DNA of 64,000 nucleotides, from contig JAGIAD010000004.1 of the NCBI GenBank assembly GCA_017745075.1, positions 124,001 to 188,000 on the forward strand, in the 5' to 3' direction. The translations under genes were made by a program, and so were the position numbers. Shown piece after piece: positions 1-7,361 of this stretch. Below the pieces are notes generated by a model. It saw nothing but the letters and a program-made list of their open reading frames with translations. It had not been told where the DNA came from and made no database searches. Numbering within the stretch: the first letter of the stretch is position 1; each line of letters starts with the position of its first letter. Origin of the DNA: Sphingobacteriaceae bacterium. Its GTDB lineage: Bacteria > Bacteroidota > Bacteroidia > Sphingobacteriales > Sphingobacteriaceae.

Positions 1-68
1 CGCAGGCAGGTAGGGCCACAATCCTTATTGTCGGGTTGTTTATAAAATGGAAATTTTTTAAGCTTCAT
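1..68 (-). CDS. C39 peptidase/ABC exporter, N-terminal fragment (cut by window edge)
   Basis: Only the first 22 codons lie in the window; the gene continues beyond base 1. The translation opens MKLKKFPFYKQ and reaches DCGPTCL, the active-site signature of C39 peptidase domains that begin bacteriocin ABC exporters. Cys17 is the expected nucleophile. Such proteins cut the leader after a double Gly and export the core peptide across the inner membrane. The ATG is six bases after the stop of the SPASM gene, so it is the last visible gene of the grasp-with-spasm operon. The fragment matches the first residues of the full exporter at 27626-29830 (MKIQLANFPHYKQ... DCGPTCL). The family call is firm; domains beyond the peptidase start are inferred. 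Confidence 0.85.
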   Translation of the reverse strand, partial: MKLKKFPFYKQPDNKDCGPTCL

Positions 69-74
69 GTGCCT

Positions 75-1151
75 TTACCTTTGTTGCATGCTGTAATGTT
101 GTATTGCTTTTTGTTTAAGCGGGTTTGTACTCCATTCTTCCCATTTATTGGTAGAAGGGTCGTAGCCACATTTTAGTGGTTTGGATATATCTAAACCTGC
201 ATGGTTGGTATGGGTACGCTCTGTAAATGCCCTGCAATCGGTACATACATTTCTAAACTCACAGTGCTTGCAAACCATAATGTCATCTTTGGTGATGTTC
301 CAGTAAGCCTTAAACTCTTTAACGTTTAGTGCATCTTCTAAAGAAATGTCATTTATGTTCCCGAAAATCCGGGGCATTGCCGGGCAGTTTTTGATATTGC
401 CATTTATATCAATACCTATTTTTTTATTAAGGCAGGAATTATGATTAATAGCTTCCAAAACCTTCAAAATATTGGTATCAAAGTACTTTAAGTCTACTTT
501 TCCGCAAGAATTGATTTTTAAATGCTGACTGGTAAAAACCAAGTTAAATTTGAAAATATCTGCAACCTCAAACGGAGCTTTTTCGCATTGATGAAATATC
601 AAACTATAAATTCTTATGCACTTTTCATTTAGGGCTTTTATAAAGTCATCATCAACTCCTGAATGATATGGAGAGAAAATCTCTATGCTTTCTAAACGTG
701 AGTCGTTTAATGTATCCTCTAAGGTCAAAAAAGCTGTTAAAGAAAGTTCACTTTCACAATAGATTACCAAATGTCTTATCCCTAAATTTTCTATAGATTG
801 CACCAGTCGTGGCGACAGCAATAAATCAGTAGTTTCCATAAATAAATTGGAAATTGTGCTGGCATCGCTAAATTCGAGGGATAGTGGTGGGAAATTTTTA
901 TCCCAATCATTCTCAGTAATAAAACCGTACTCTTTTTCCACTAAAAAGTTTAGGTATTCTTGTACTATGTCTTTTGATTCTTCATCATAAAAAGCAAATA
1001 CTTCTTCAATAGAATTGGACTTCAACTCTTCAATAATCGTATTCAATTCTAAAGGCTGTAGCTCAGAACGGTTTCGTTGTAAATCAGAAATCAGGATCCT
1101 GTTAAGACCTGTTGTGATCAAAATATCGCTAAATAAATTAAAATACCTCAT
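75..1151 (-). CDS. gwsS: SPASM-domain peptide maturase, grasp-with-spasm system (GwsS)
   Basis: A 358-residue protein that should act with the ATP-grasp enzyme upstream on GwsA-type precursors. The C-terminal third carries a SPASM-type cysteine pattern: a Cys about 15 residues before NCPAM, then Cys294, Cys297, Cys303 and Cys306 (CKHCEFRNVCTDC) and Cys328. These would bind auxiliary iron-sulfur clusters. The N-terminal part has no CxxxCxxC motif, so no radical-SAM cluster is expected; as I recall, that loss is typical of this family. Its ATG overlaps the stop of the 59-codon ORF before it, and the C39 exporter starts six bases after its own stop. The exact chemistry of GwsS is unknown to me. 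Confidence 0.88.
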   Translation of the reverse strand: MRYFNLFSDILITTGLNRILISDLQRNRSELQPLELNTIIEELKSNSIEEVFAFYDEESKDIVQEYLNFLVEKEYGFITENDWDKNFPPLSLEFSDASTISNLFMETTDLLLSPRLVQSIENLGIRHLVIYCESELSLTAFLTLEDTLNDSRLESIEIFSPYHSGVDDDFIKALNEKCIRIYSLIFHQCEKAPFEVADIFKFNLVFTSQHLKINSCGKVDLKYFDTNILKVLEAINHNSCLNKKIGIDINGNIKNCPAMPRIFGNINDISLEDALNVKEFKAYWNITKDDIMVCKHCEFRNVCTDCRAFTERTHTNHAGLDISKPLKCGYDPSTNKWEEWSTNPLKQKAIQHYSMQQR

Positions 1152-1327
1152 AACAATCTGCTAATTGGCTTATAGGGTTTTACAAGCATAAGAAAGTTTG
1201 TTTTATAGGACTTGCATGTGCCATATAGCACATCCTTACTTTTTTGATTGATTTTTTTACCCCTGTATTCATCAACAAATTTGAAGGTTAGCGGTAATTT
1301 ATTTTTTTCTTCGATCTGGTATCTCAT
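1148..1327 (-). CDS. Small 59-residue protein coupled to GwsG and GwsS
   Basis: This ORF fills the whole space between the ATP-grasp and SPASM genes. Its ATG overlaps the ATP-grasp stop (ATGA at 1324-1327) and its own TGA overlaps the ATG of the SPASM gene (1148-1151), so coupling is visible at both ends. The product starts MRYQIEEKNKLPLTF and is very basic, with 11 Lys, 3 Arg and one Cys (YGTCKSYKTNF). No signal peptide, membrane segment or GG leader is seen. I do not recognise the family. Position suggests an accessory factor of peptide maturation, for example a leader-binding or scaffold protein. It could also be a spacer ORF that only serves coupling. Confidence 0.65.
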   Translation of the reverse strand: MRYQIEEKNKLPLTFKFVDEYRGKKINQKSKDVLYGTCKSYKTNFLMLVKPYKPISRLL

Positions 1328-2226
1328 AAATATTCGGCTATAGCTTTCTCTGCAGCATAATTACACATGGATGTAACCCCTAAAAATTGGCCAACGGTAT
1401 TTACCTCTAAAAAATAAAATTTCTCCCCGCTCTTTATAAAATCTATTGAGCCACAGTTTACATCCAGTAACACCATTAGTTGATGTGTTTTCTCTTCAAT
1501 TTCAACAGGCAGATTGTATCTCACATTACGGTTAGGCTTTTCGAGATTGTACTTTCTGAAATCGGTTTTGGTTTGCTCATCATTTTGAGACATTATTGCT
1601 GTAGAAGAGAATTTCCCGTTCAAATAAAAGCTCCTGATTTCGAAATCCTTCTCAATTTTCTCCTGAAAAAATGTGATGAAAAAACGATCTTTTTCTTTAT
1701 GGTTTATTACGTTGGTGTACATAATACTTTCCGCATAATCTTTGTAGGTATTTATGGTAATGTTTCCGGTTAAAGGCTTTATAATTGTTTTATTCAAAAC
1801 CACTTCGTCCGTATTTTCGGCCAAATAATATTCTGGAACATCTAATCCTACTTTTTTTGCGTACTCTAATACCAATAGCTTATTTACAGCACTATTGCTT
1901 TGTTTATTGATGTGCTTTTTGGCCTCGATTTTTTTAATTACATAATCCTGCAACCAATGCTGGTGCTCCTGCATATGGATATCGACAGAGGGGTTATCAT
2001 ATTGGAGATTTTTAAATTTTAATCCGCCTCTTCTGTACCAGACACTGCTTATTTCGTCAATGTAAAAACAGTTTCTCTGGCTTTCTATATAGATACGTTT
2101 TTCTTTCACTTTTATCTCAAACACCTCATCCTCATGTACCCGAATGAATTTTTTATCCATTGCCAAAAGCCATTTTATCACTTCATTGGTAGTCGTCTCT
2201 TGCTTCTTGGATATAATTAATATCAC
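1324..2226 (-). CDS. gwsG: ATP-grasp peptide ligase, grasp-with-spasm system (GwsG)
   Basis: A 300-residue ATP-grasp enzyme of the graspetide (microviridin-like) type. Such ligases use ATP to activate Asp or Glu side chains of a precursor and join them to Ser, Thr or Lys as esters or amides. The start MILIISKKQ and the late segments IKPLTGNI, FFQEKIEKDFEIRSFYLNG and GSIDFIKSGEKFYFLEVNTVGQF (ATP/Mg-binding core with the ExN pair) fit the family, as does the length. The start codon is GTG; no ATG fits the conserved N-terminus. It follows the two precursor genes after a strong hairpin (2259-2292) and is translationally coupled to the small ORF after it. Confidence 0.9.
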   Translation of the reverse strand: MILIISKKQETTTNEVIKWLLAMDKKFIRVHEDEVFEIKVKEKRIYIESQRNCFYIDEISSVWYRRGGLKFKNLQYDNPSVDIHMQEHQHWLQDYVIKKIEAKKHINKQSNSAVNKLLVLEYAKKVGLDVPEYYLAENTDEVVLNKTIIKPLTGNITINTYKDYAESIMYTNVINHKEKDRFFITFFQEKIEKDFEIRSFYLNGKFSSTAIMSQNDEQTKTDFRKYNLEKPNRNVRYNLPVEIEEKTHQLMVLLDVNCGSIDFIKSGEKFYFLEVNTVGQFLGVTSMCNYAAEKAIAEYL

Positions 2227-2258
2227 CTTTATTTATTTTATGCCGTGAATGGTTTTGA

Positions 2259-2292
2259 TATGGGCGCCCTCTATTAAAGAAGGCAGCCCATA
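2259..2292 (-). promoter_or_regulatory. Strong hairpin between precursor genes and gwsG
   Basis: The arms TATGGGC and GCCCATA enclose a second stem GCCTTC/GAGGGC (one G-U pair) and a 7-base loop, giving about 13 paired bases. On the gene strand it is not followed by a T-run, so it is more likely an RNA-stability or partial read-through element than a full terminator. Such an element would keep precursor mRNA in excess over enzyme mRNA. Confidence 0.55.
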
Positions 2293-2362
2293 CCTTTTTA
2301 ATGATCGTGATTAAATGGAATTTTCGCCGGAATTGATGGCCGAAATTACATTTATACAGATT

Positions 2363-2602
2363 CTAGTAGTTATGAATGGGTTCTCCAGGTGCAAGGCGAC
2401 GGATCTCTCTGTAAAGATATCCACCTGTACCATTTTCGCCCGCATAATGGTCATATTCTACACATCCCTCTCCTACGAAGACATTAGATTGAATTTCGGT
2501 ATAGCCTCCTAACAATCTTCCTCCGTTAATTGATGATAAATCGGTAAGTTTTTGGTTTTCAAGTGAAGAGAAATCTTTCTTTGTTCCTTTTAAATTTTTC
2601 AT
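2363..2602 (-). CDS. gwsA: Graspetide precursor peptide, GwsA type (second in operon)
   Basis: A 79-residue precursor. The leader MKNLKGTKKDFSSLENQKL ends in a GG (residues 27-28, INGG) followed by a second GG four residues later. The core holds many Tyr, Glu and Gly residues, including VEYDHYAGENGTGGY. Acidic residues and the few Ser, Thr and Lys are possible partners for ATP-grasp ring closure. The leader is nearly the same as that of the next gene upstream, while the cores share mainly the VEYD-Y segment. Cut at GG and export by the C39 transporter are expected. Ring positions cannot be read from sequence. Confidence 0.85.
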   Translation of the reverse strand: MKNLKGTKKDFSSLENQKLTDLSSINGGRLLGGYTEIQSNVFVGEGCVEYDHYAGENGTGGYLYREIRRLAPGEPIHNY

Positions 2603-2695
2603 TTCAGTAAATTTTAATTGTGAGTAATTCCAAACTTTCTGGTTTGGGTTTGATGTGTTTTGTTGGGGTTGAAACCCTTCTGTTTTCAGGGGATG

Positions 2696-2938
2696 TTAGC
2701 AGGTTCCGTTAGCATTTCCTATATCAGTTCCTGAGGCAGCCTGCTGGCAGGTTCTTCCAATGTATTTGCCGCCGTTGCTTTCGTAGGTGTCATATTCGAC
2801 AGCTTCGCTCGGGTATTGGCTTGGACAAGCAAAATTTGATCTGATAAAATACAAGCCGCCTTGTACTTTTCCCAGATCCTGGAGTTTTTTGTTTTCTAAT
2901 GAAGAAAGGCTCTTCTTCATTCCTTTTAAGCTTTTCAT
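2696..2938 (-). CDS. gwsA: Graspetide precursor peptide, GwsA type (first in operon)
   Basis: An 80-residue precursor and the first gene of the operon. The leader MKSLKGMKKSLSSLENKKL ends KVQGG (GG at 27-28). The core has three Cys (NFACPSQY, GRTCQQ and the terminal NGTC) and the segment VEYDTYESNGGKYIG, which aligns with VEYDHYAGENGTGGY of the other precursor; Thr, Ser and Glu in this shared block are the best candidates for ester or amide cross-links. The three Cys are absent from the paralogue apart from one, so they are probably not part of the common modification. The two genes are 93 bases apart with the short inverted repeat CCAAAC/GTTTGG between them. Confidence 0.87.
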   Translation of the reverse strand: MKSLKGMKKSLSSLENKKLQDLGKVQGGLYFIRSNFACPSQYPSEAVEYDTYESNGGKYIGRTCQQAASGTDIGNANGTC

Positions 2939-3337
2939 TTTTTTAAATTGATGTTTACATTCGCCATCTTACCCTGGCGTTTGGGTTTTGTTAATTTAAA
3001 AATCGACACAACCTGAAGGGATTACAAGCGGCAATTGATATGCGAGAGGTTTGAGCACCTTTTCGTTAATTCTGCATGCATATTCGTAAAACGGTTAAGC
3101 CGTAACGCAGATTTAGTTTATCTTTTCTAAGGAAAAATGCTGAAAATACAGCGAATAAGCTTCATTCCCGTATAAAGGCCTTTGTTGGTATTATTGCGGT
3201 AATTTTCAGATAAATATTAAATCGGCACAGATATAGAATGAAATCCGACAGATATTTGTCGGCTGTTTTTTTTAGTGTTTACTATTTATACTTTTAAAGA
3301 ATAATTCAACCCGCACCCGATTAGAGGTGTTATATGT
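2939..3337. other. Intergenic region between gws operon and LytS/LytTR genes
   Basis: About 400 bases without a convincing gene; it must hold the divergent promoters. Visible items are a small inverted repeat CGCCA/TGGCG (2962-2979), a CGGTTAAGCCG element near 3092-3102, the hairpin with T-run at 3245-3273, and TACTTTTA at 3289-3296, a possible -7 box for the kinase gene. ORFs of 9 and 12 codons on the plus strand are too short to support. Confidence 0.5.
3245..3273 (+). terminator. Hairpin with T-run upstream of the sensor kinase
   Basis: CCGACA (3245-3250) pairs with TGTCGG (3257-3262) across a six-base loop and is followed by CTG and eight T. It has the form of a rho-independent terminator on the plus strand, yet no plus-strand gene precedes it. 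It may attenuate a leader transcript of the kinase operon or end a small RNA. Confidence 0.4.
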
Positions 3338-5281
3338 ATGATAAGCCAATCCTTTCGTTTAATGAACACTTGTGCGAGAACCCTGATTACCCTTTCTGCA
3401 ATTTGTTTTCTTATCATTCCGGCTTGCAGGAATAAGGAAAACACAGATAAGGTTGAGGAGCATTCTATTAAAAAGCCGATAGTTCGAACAGATTATCTAT
3501 CGCTTATCCTGTCTTTCGATACTTTATCACCCGTGGCGATAAAAAAAATAGTTTACCAGCAAGATAGCCTGTTGGGTAAAGACCCCGATAAAGAATCAAA
3601 CCCTTATTATCATTATTTCCATGGCAGAAAATATGTTTTTGAAAAGAAAAGAGATAGTGCCTTAATTGCTTACGAGAAAATGAAGGGGCTAAACCCGAAT
3701 GATGATATTGAGCTATTGAAAACCTATCGTATTTTAAACCATAAAATGGTCGGCGGATCGATGGTCGAGTCTGCCTTAATGAGCGAGATTTTTGCAGCTT
3801 TGAAAATCTCTGAGCAGATCCACAGCCGGTTAACCTATTCTTTTTATGATTTGCTGGCACAAGCCTATTTTCAGAACAACAACGAAAAAAAATCAATTGA
3901 ATATGCGGCGATTTACTTTAAGCATAATCCCTTTAATACTCACCCTGTAATTAAACAGCGCTATTTTGATATTTCGTTCCTGTTGGCATCGCGGCTGGGC
4001 GATTTTAAAAAAATGACATATTATAACGCCCAGGCAAGGCGTTTGGCAGAGCAGGTTGGCGATAGTCTGGCAATAGCCCGCACTTACGATAACGAATCAC
4101 AGATTTACAGCCGGCAATTGCAACCGGCCAAAGCCCTGGCCAGCAGTAAGATTTATTTTAACTACCTTAAAAAAACCAATAACCTGAATGGTATTGCCTA
4201 CAACAACCTGGCTACCGCATTTTCTCAAAATCATGAGCCCGATTCTGCCATTAAATATTATCAAGCAGGCATAGCTTTCGAAAAACGCGACGCATCAGCC
4301 AGGCAAAAGGATATCTATTACAATGGCCTGATCGAAGCCTATAAAATGAAGGGCGATTTTGCCCATGCGCTTGAGGCGGCAGATTCTGCCTATGCTATCG
4401 AACTGCGTAACTACAAAGCGGTCGAAGCGGTTAAGGTTGCCGAAATCCATGAAAAATATCAGACAGAGAAAAAGGACCGGAATATAGCGGAATTAAATAA
4501 CCGCAATAAACTGAACGAAACGATTATTAAACAGCAACGATGGACAATTTTTTTAACGTTGCTGGTTTTTCTGGGCGTGGTTTCTTTCTTGTATACTTTT
4601 TATCGTCAACAGCGTTTAAGAGAAAAAAATAAACTGCTTAAATCAGAAAACCAGCGGTTAAATGTAGAGCAGAAAATGCTTCAGGCACAGTTAAATCCGC
4701 ATTTTATTTTCAATGCCATAGCAAATTTACAAAGCCTGATTGCCTCTGGCCATGTGGAAGAATCGGTATCTTACCTGCGGTCTTTTTCGGGCTTACTTCG
4801 TGGGATACTGGAGCAAAACAGAAAAGATTTTATCGAAATTGAAGAAGAAATTGCTTCTTTAAACAATTATCTTCAATTACAGCAAATGCGGTATACTGAT
4901 GTTTTCGATTATAAAATTATTGTTGATGATCAGCTGGACCAGAACGAAACGCTCATCCCTCCAATGCTTATTCAGCCTTTTGTTGAAAATGCGATTGAAC
5001 ATGGTTTCCGAAATATTGCTTATAAAGGTTTGCTAACCATATCATTCAGGAAAAGAAACGATTTGCTGGCGATTGAGGTTGATGATAATGGCAGCGGGCT
5101 GACCAAAAAAGCAGCAGAAGATCAAAAGAAACAATCGCTGGCCCAGGTGATTTTAAAAGAAAGAATTGACTTACTCTTTACCGCTAAAGGACAGAAAGCG
5201 GAGTTTAAGGTAAGTGATAAGGGTGGGGCTACTGCAACAGGTGTGCTTGCCGAAATCCTGATCCCAATAATTAATGATTAA
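3338..5281 (+). CDS. LytS-type sensor histidine kinase with TPR sensor region
   Basis: A 647-residue membrane kinase. A lipoprotein-like signal ends IIPAC (Cys30). TPR-like helices fill the periplasmic part, about residues 60-390. One membrane helix lies near 405-423, then a coiled coil and the His_kinase domain with QLNPHFIFN, whose His is phosphorylated. The ATP-binding part follows, with PFVENAIEHGF and VDDNGSGLT. It would pass phosphate to the LytTR regulator nine bases downstream. The gene runs divergently from the grasp-with-spasm operon, which is its most likely target by position, although no input is known. Confidence 0.88.
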   Translation: MISQSFRLMNTCARTLITLSAICFLIIPACRNKENTDKVEEHSIKKPIVRTDYLSLILSFDTLSPVAIKKIVYQQDSLLGKDPDKESNPYYHYFHGRKYVFEKKRDSALIAYEKMKGLNPNDDIELLKTYRILNHKMVGGSMVESALMSEIFAALKISEQIHSRLTYSFYDLLAQAYFQNNNEKKSIEYAAIYFKHNPFNTHPVIKQRYFDISFLLASRLGDFKKMTYYNAQARRLAEQVGDSLAIARTYDNESQIYSRQLQPAKALASSKIYFNYLKKTNNLNGIAYNNLATAFSQNHEPDSAIKYYQAGIAFEKRDASARQKDIYYNGLIEAYKMKGDFAHALEAADSAYAIELRNYKAVEAVKVAEIHEKYQTEKKDRNIAELNNRNKLNETIIKQQRWTIFLTLLVFLGVVSFLYTFYRQQRLREKNKLLKSENQRLNVEQKMLQAQLNPHFIFNAIANLQSLIASGHVEESVSYLRSFSGLLRGILEQNRKDFIEIEEEIASLNNYLQLQQMRYTDVFDYKIIVDDQLDQNETLIPPMLIQPFVENAIEHGFRNIAYKGLLTISFRKRNDLLAIEVDDNGSGLTKKAAEDQKKQSLAQVILKERIDLLFTAKGQKAEFKVSDKGGATATGVLAEILIPIIND

Positions 5282-5290
5282 ATAGCGGTT

Positions 5291-6037
5291 ATGAAGCTTT
5301 ATATTTTAGAAGATGAAATCCGGATTTTACAACACATTTTACAAATTGTTAAAAATATAGACTATTTGGAGGTGGTTGGCACTGCCGGAGAAATTAAAGT
5401 GGCCAAAAAAGAAATTCTGGTGGTAAAACCCGATATTATTCTGGCCGATATCCGTTTAAAAGATGGTGATAGTTTCCAGCTGTTTGATGAAATTGGTGTC
5501 GCCGATTTCCAGGTTATCTTTTTAACCGCATACGATCAGTATGCTATACAGGCACTTAACCTGGGGGCTTTTGGCTATTTACTCAAACCCATTGATGAGG
5601 TATCCTTAACCACATATTTGAATAAATGTTATCATCATCGCGAGCAGGAAACTTTAGGGCAGCAACAGCTTGCTATTGCTAAGGAGCATTATCTTGCCCA
5701 GGGAATGGCCGCGGCGAAGCGGATTGCCCTAAAAAGCCTTGAATATATAGAAGTCGTAGCCATTGATGATATTATCTACTGTAAAAGTGATAAAGGTTAT
5801 ACCACGTTTTACCTAAATACCGGTAGCGAGATTCTGGTTTCTAAAGGATTAAAGGAATATGAAAGTTTGCTTACGCCCTTTGGTTTTTTAAGATGTCATC
5901 AATCGTACCTGATTAATTTTAAGTACGTTAAAAAGTATTACCGCGAAGGTTATTTACAAATGGAGAACAAGGAAAGTATACCGGTTTCCAGCAGGAAAAA
6001 GGAAGAAGTGCTCAGGTATCTGGAAAATATTGCATAG
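5291..6037 (+). CDS. LytTR-family response regulator
   Basis: A 248-residue regulator. The receiver domain covers about residues 1-115, with acidic residues EDE near 7-9, phospho-acceptor Asp53 (IILADIRLKDG) and Lys in LLKPID. The C-terminal LytTR domain runs from about 145, with the typical DDIIYCKSDKGYTTFYL, LRCHQSYLINFKYV and SSRKKEEVLRYL segments. It should bind pairs of direct repeats in DNA. It forms one operon with the kinase before it. The intergenic DNA after it holds short fragments that resemble the repeats near 41 and 58 kb. Confidence 0.9.
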   Translation: MKLYILEDEIRILQHILQIVKNIDYLEVVGTAGEIKVAKKEILVVKPDIILADIRLKDGDSFQLFDEIGVADFQVIFLTAYDQYAIQALNLGAFGYLLKPIDEVSLTTYLNKCYHHREQETLGQQQLAIAKEHYLAQGMAAAKRIALKSLEYIEVVAIDDIIYCKSDKGYTTFYLNTGSEILVSKGLKEYESLLTPFGFLRCHQSYLINFKYVKKYYREGYLQMENKESIPVSSRKKEEVLRYLENIA

Positions 6038-6255
6038 GATACATCAGGAGGTAAAAGAGAATCTTTTAAGAGATTGACTTAGCTAACGCGACATTTTGCT
6101 ATGTGTTTGGTTATCTCGAGGCGAAGCAATCTATCATCAAAAAGATTTTTCATTTGTAGCTTATTGTTTTAATTGTATTCAAGCTCGCTTCGCGGGTGCT
6201 TCACTTCTACTCAATGCCCGTGCTTCAGTTCGCTATGACGAAATACTCATGTTAA

Positions 6256-7350
6256 CTATCGTTTTTTTCTTTTTAACCATAACCATGCGCCGCTTACAGA
6301 CAGAAAACCGGGGGTGAATCCAAATATTACATAGATCCATTTTAAAACAGCTCCGCCAAAGGCCCCGGTATGAAGTTGATAGGCTATATATTCAAACCGT
6401 TCTTCCATGTCCTGCTCATCAATCACCTTCAGGCTCTTTATTTGCCCGGTACGGGCATCAAAAGTGATGCTGCTGGCCTTACCCTGGAGCAATACATTTT
6501 TGGTTTGCGGCATGTGCCCCCTTAACAGGATATCGGCATCCTTTACCGTCGGAATGTTTACTGCAATGGGCTCAAATCCTGCAATTTTTTTGCAGGCCAG
6601 CGCTACCAGATTGTCGATATTTGCCGCGACTTCATAGTTTGCCTGCTGTTTTGGAAGTGCCCACATAGAAGGACTGAAATATTCCCTTAGCATCCAAAAT
6701 CCGGTAAAAAACAGTAGAATGTTGAACAGTAATGCCCATACACCGATGATCCGGTGCAGCGAGGAAATACCCGTTCGCCGGCTCTTAAAATTAAGCCCTG
6801 CTTTGAAACGGAGCGCTTCCCAAAAATGTTTGCGGTAAATGATGGTGCCGGTAATCAGCGATAGCAGCATTACCAGGCCAATAATTCCTGTGAGCAGCAT
6901 TCCGGGAATACCCAGCTGCAAACTATAGTGAAAGGTGTAGATCCAGCGCAGGAAGGAAGGCGAAAATTCATTATAACCGCCTTCCTTAAGGATTTTTCCG
7001 GAATAAGGATTTGCAAAAACATAGTAAAGATAATTGTCTGTAAGTTTTTGCTGTCTTTTGTAAAGCATAAACTCATAACTATCGTACTTGTTTCTTGGAA
7101 AATCATGCAAAACCAGTTTTTTAAGGTTTGGATGGCTATGCAGCACCATCCGGTAAAGCTCATCGGCAGAAATCTTTTTCTCGCGGGGAACAAGACTGTG
7201 CAGTTCAGGATTGAAATAGCGGTCGAGCTCATGCCTGAAAACGAGCAGCGAACCACTCAGTCCATACAACAGAAAGAATATTCCGGCTGCAAGGCCAAGC
7301 CAGCCGTGGAGTTTAAAGGATAGCTTTGTGATGCGTTTCTTCCAATCCAT
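6256..7350 (-). CDS. PepSY-domain inner-membrane protein (siderophore/iron reductase type)
   Basis: A 364-residue PepSY_TM protein with four main membrane segments: near residues 12-35 (LHGWLGLAAGIFFLLYGLSG), around 150-170 (GMLLTGIIGLVMLLSLITGTI), about 200-220 (VWALLFNILLFFTGFW) and the C-terminus (WIYVIFGFTPGFLSVSGAW). His residues sit in the membrane helices, as in proteins that reduce ferric siderophores after uptake. It is the last gene of the metal operon, 11 bases after the TonB receptor. This receptor/PepSY pairing is common in Bacteroidota iron uptake. Confidence 0.88.
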   Translation of the reverse strand: MDWKKRITKLSFKLHGWLGLAAGIFFLLYGLSGSLLVFRHELDRYFNPELHSLVPREKKISADELYRMVLHSHPNLKKLVLHDFPRNKYDSYEFMLYKRQQKLTDNYLYYVFANPYSGKILKEGGYNEFSPSFLRWIYTFHYSLQLGIPGMLLTGIIGLVMLLSLITGTIIYRKHFWEALRFKAGLNFKSRRTGISSLHRIIGVWALLFNILLFFTGFWMLREYFSPSMWALPKQQANYEVAANIDNLVALACKKIAGFEPIAVNIPTVKDADILLRGHMPQTKNVLLQGKASSITFDARTGQIKSLKVIDEQDMEERFEYIAYQLHTGAFGGAVLKWIYVIFGFTPGFLSVSGAWLWLKRKKR

Positions 7351-7361
7351 TATTTACTCGA

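Noticed and set aside
75..1151. Radical-SAM enzyme call for the SPASM protein
   Set aside because: No CxxxCxxC motif was found, so only the SPASM part is supported.
3092..3126. A fifth CCGTAAG-type promoter near CCGTAACG
   Set aside because: CCGTAACG (3100-3107) differs in the last bases, and the nearest -7-like box is only 11 bases away instead of 20.
3504..3896. A 130-codon frame opposite the first sensor kinase
   Set aside because: No domain, and the kinase frame has full motifs on the other strand.
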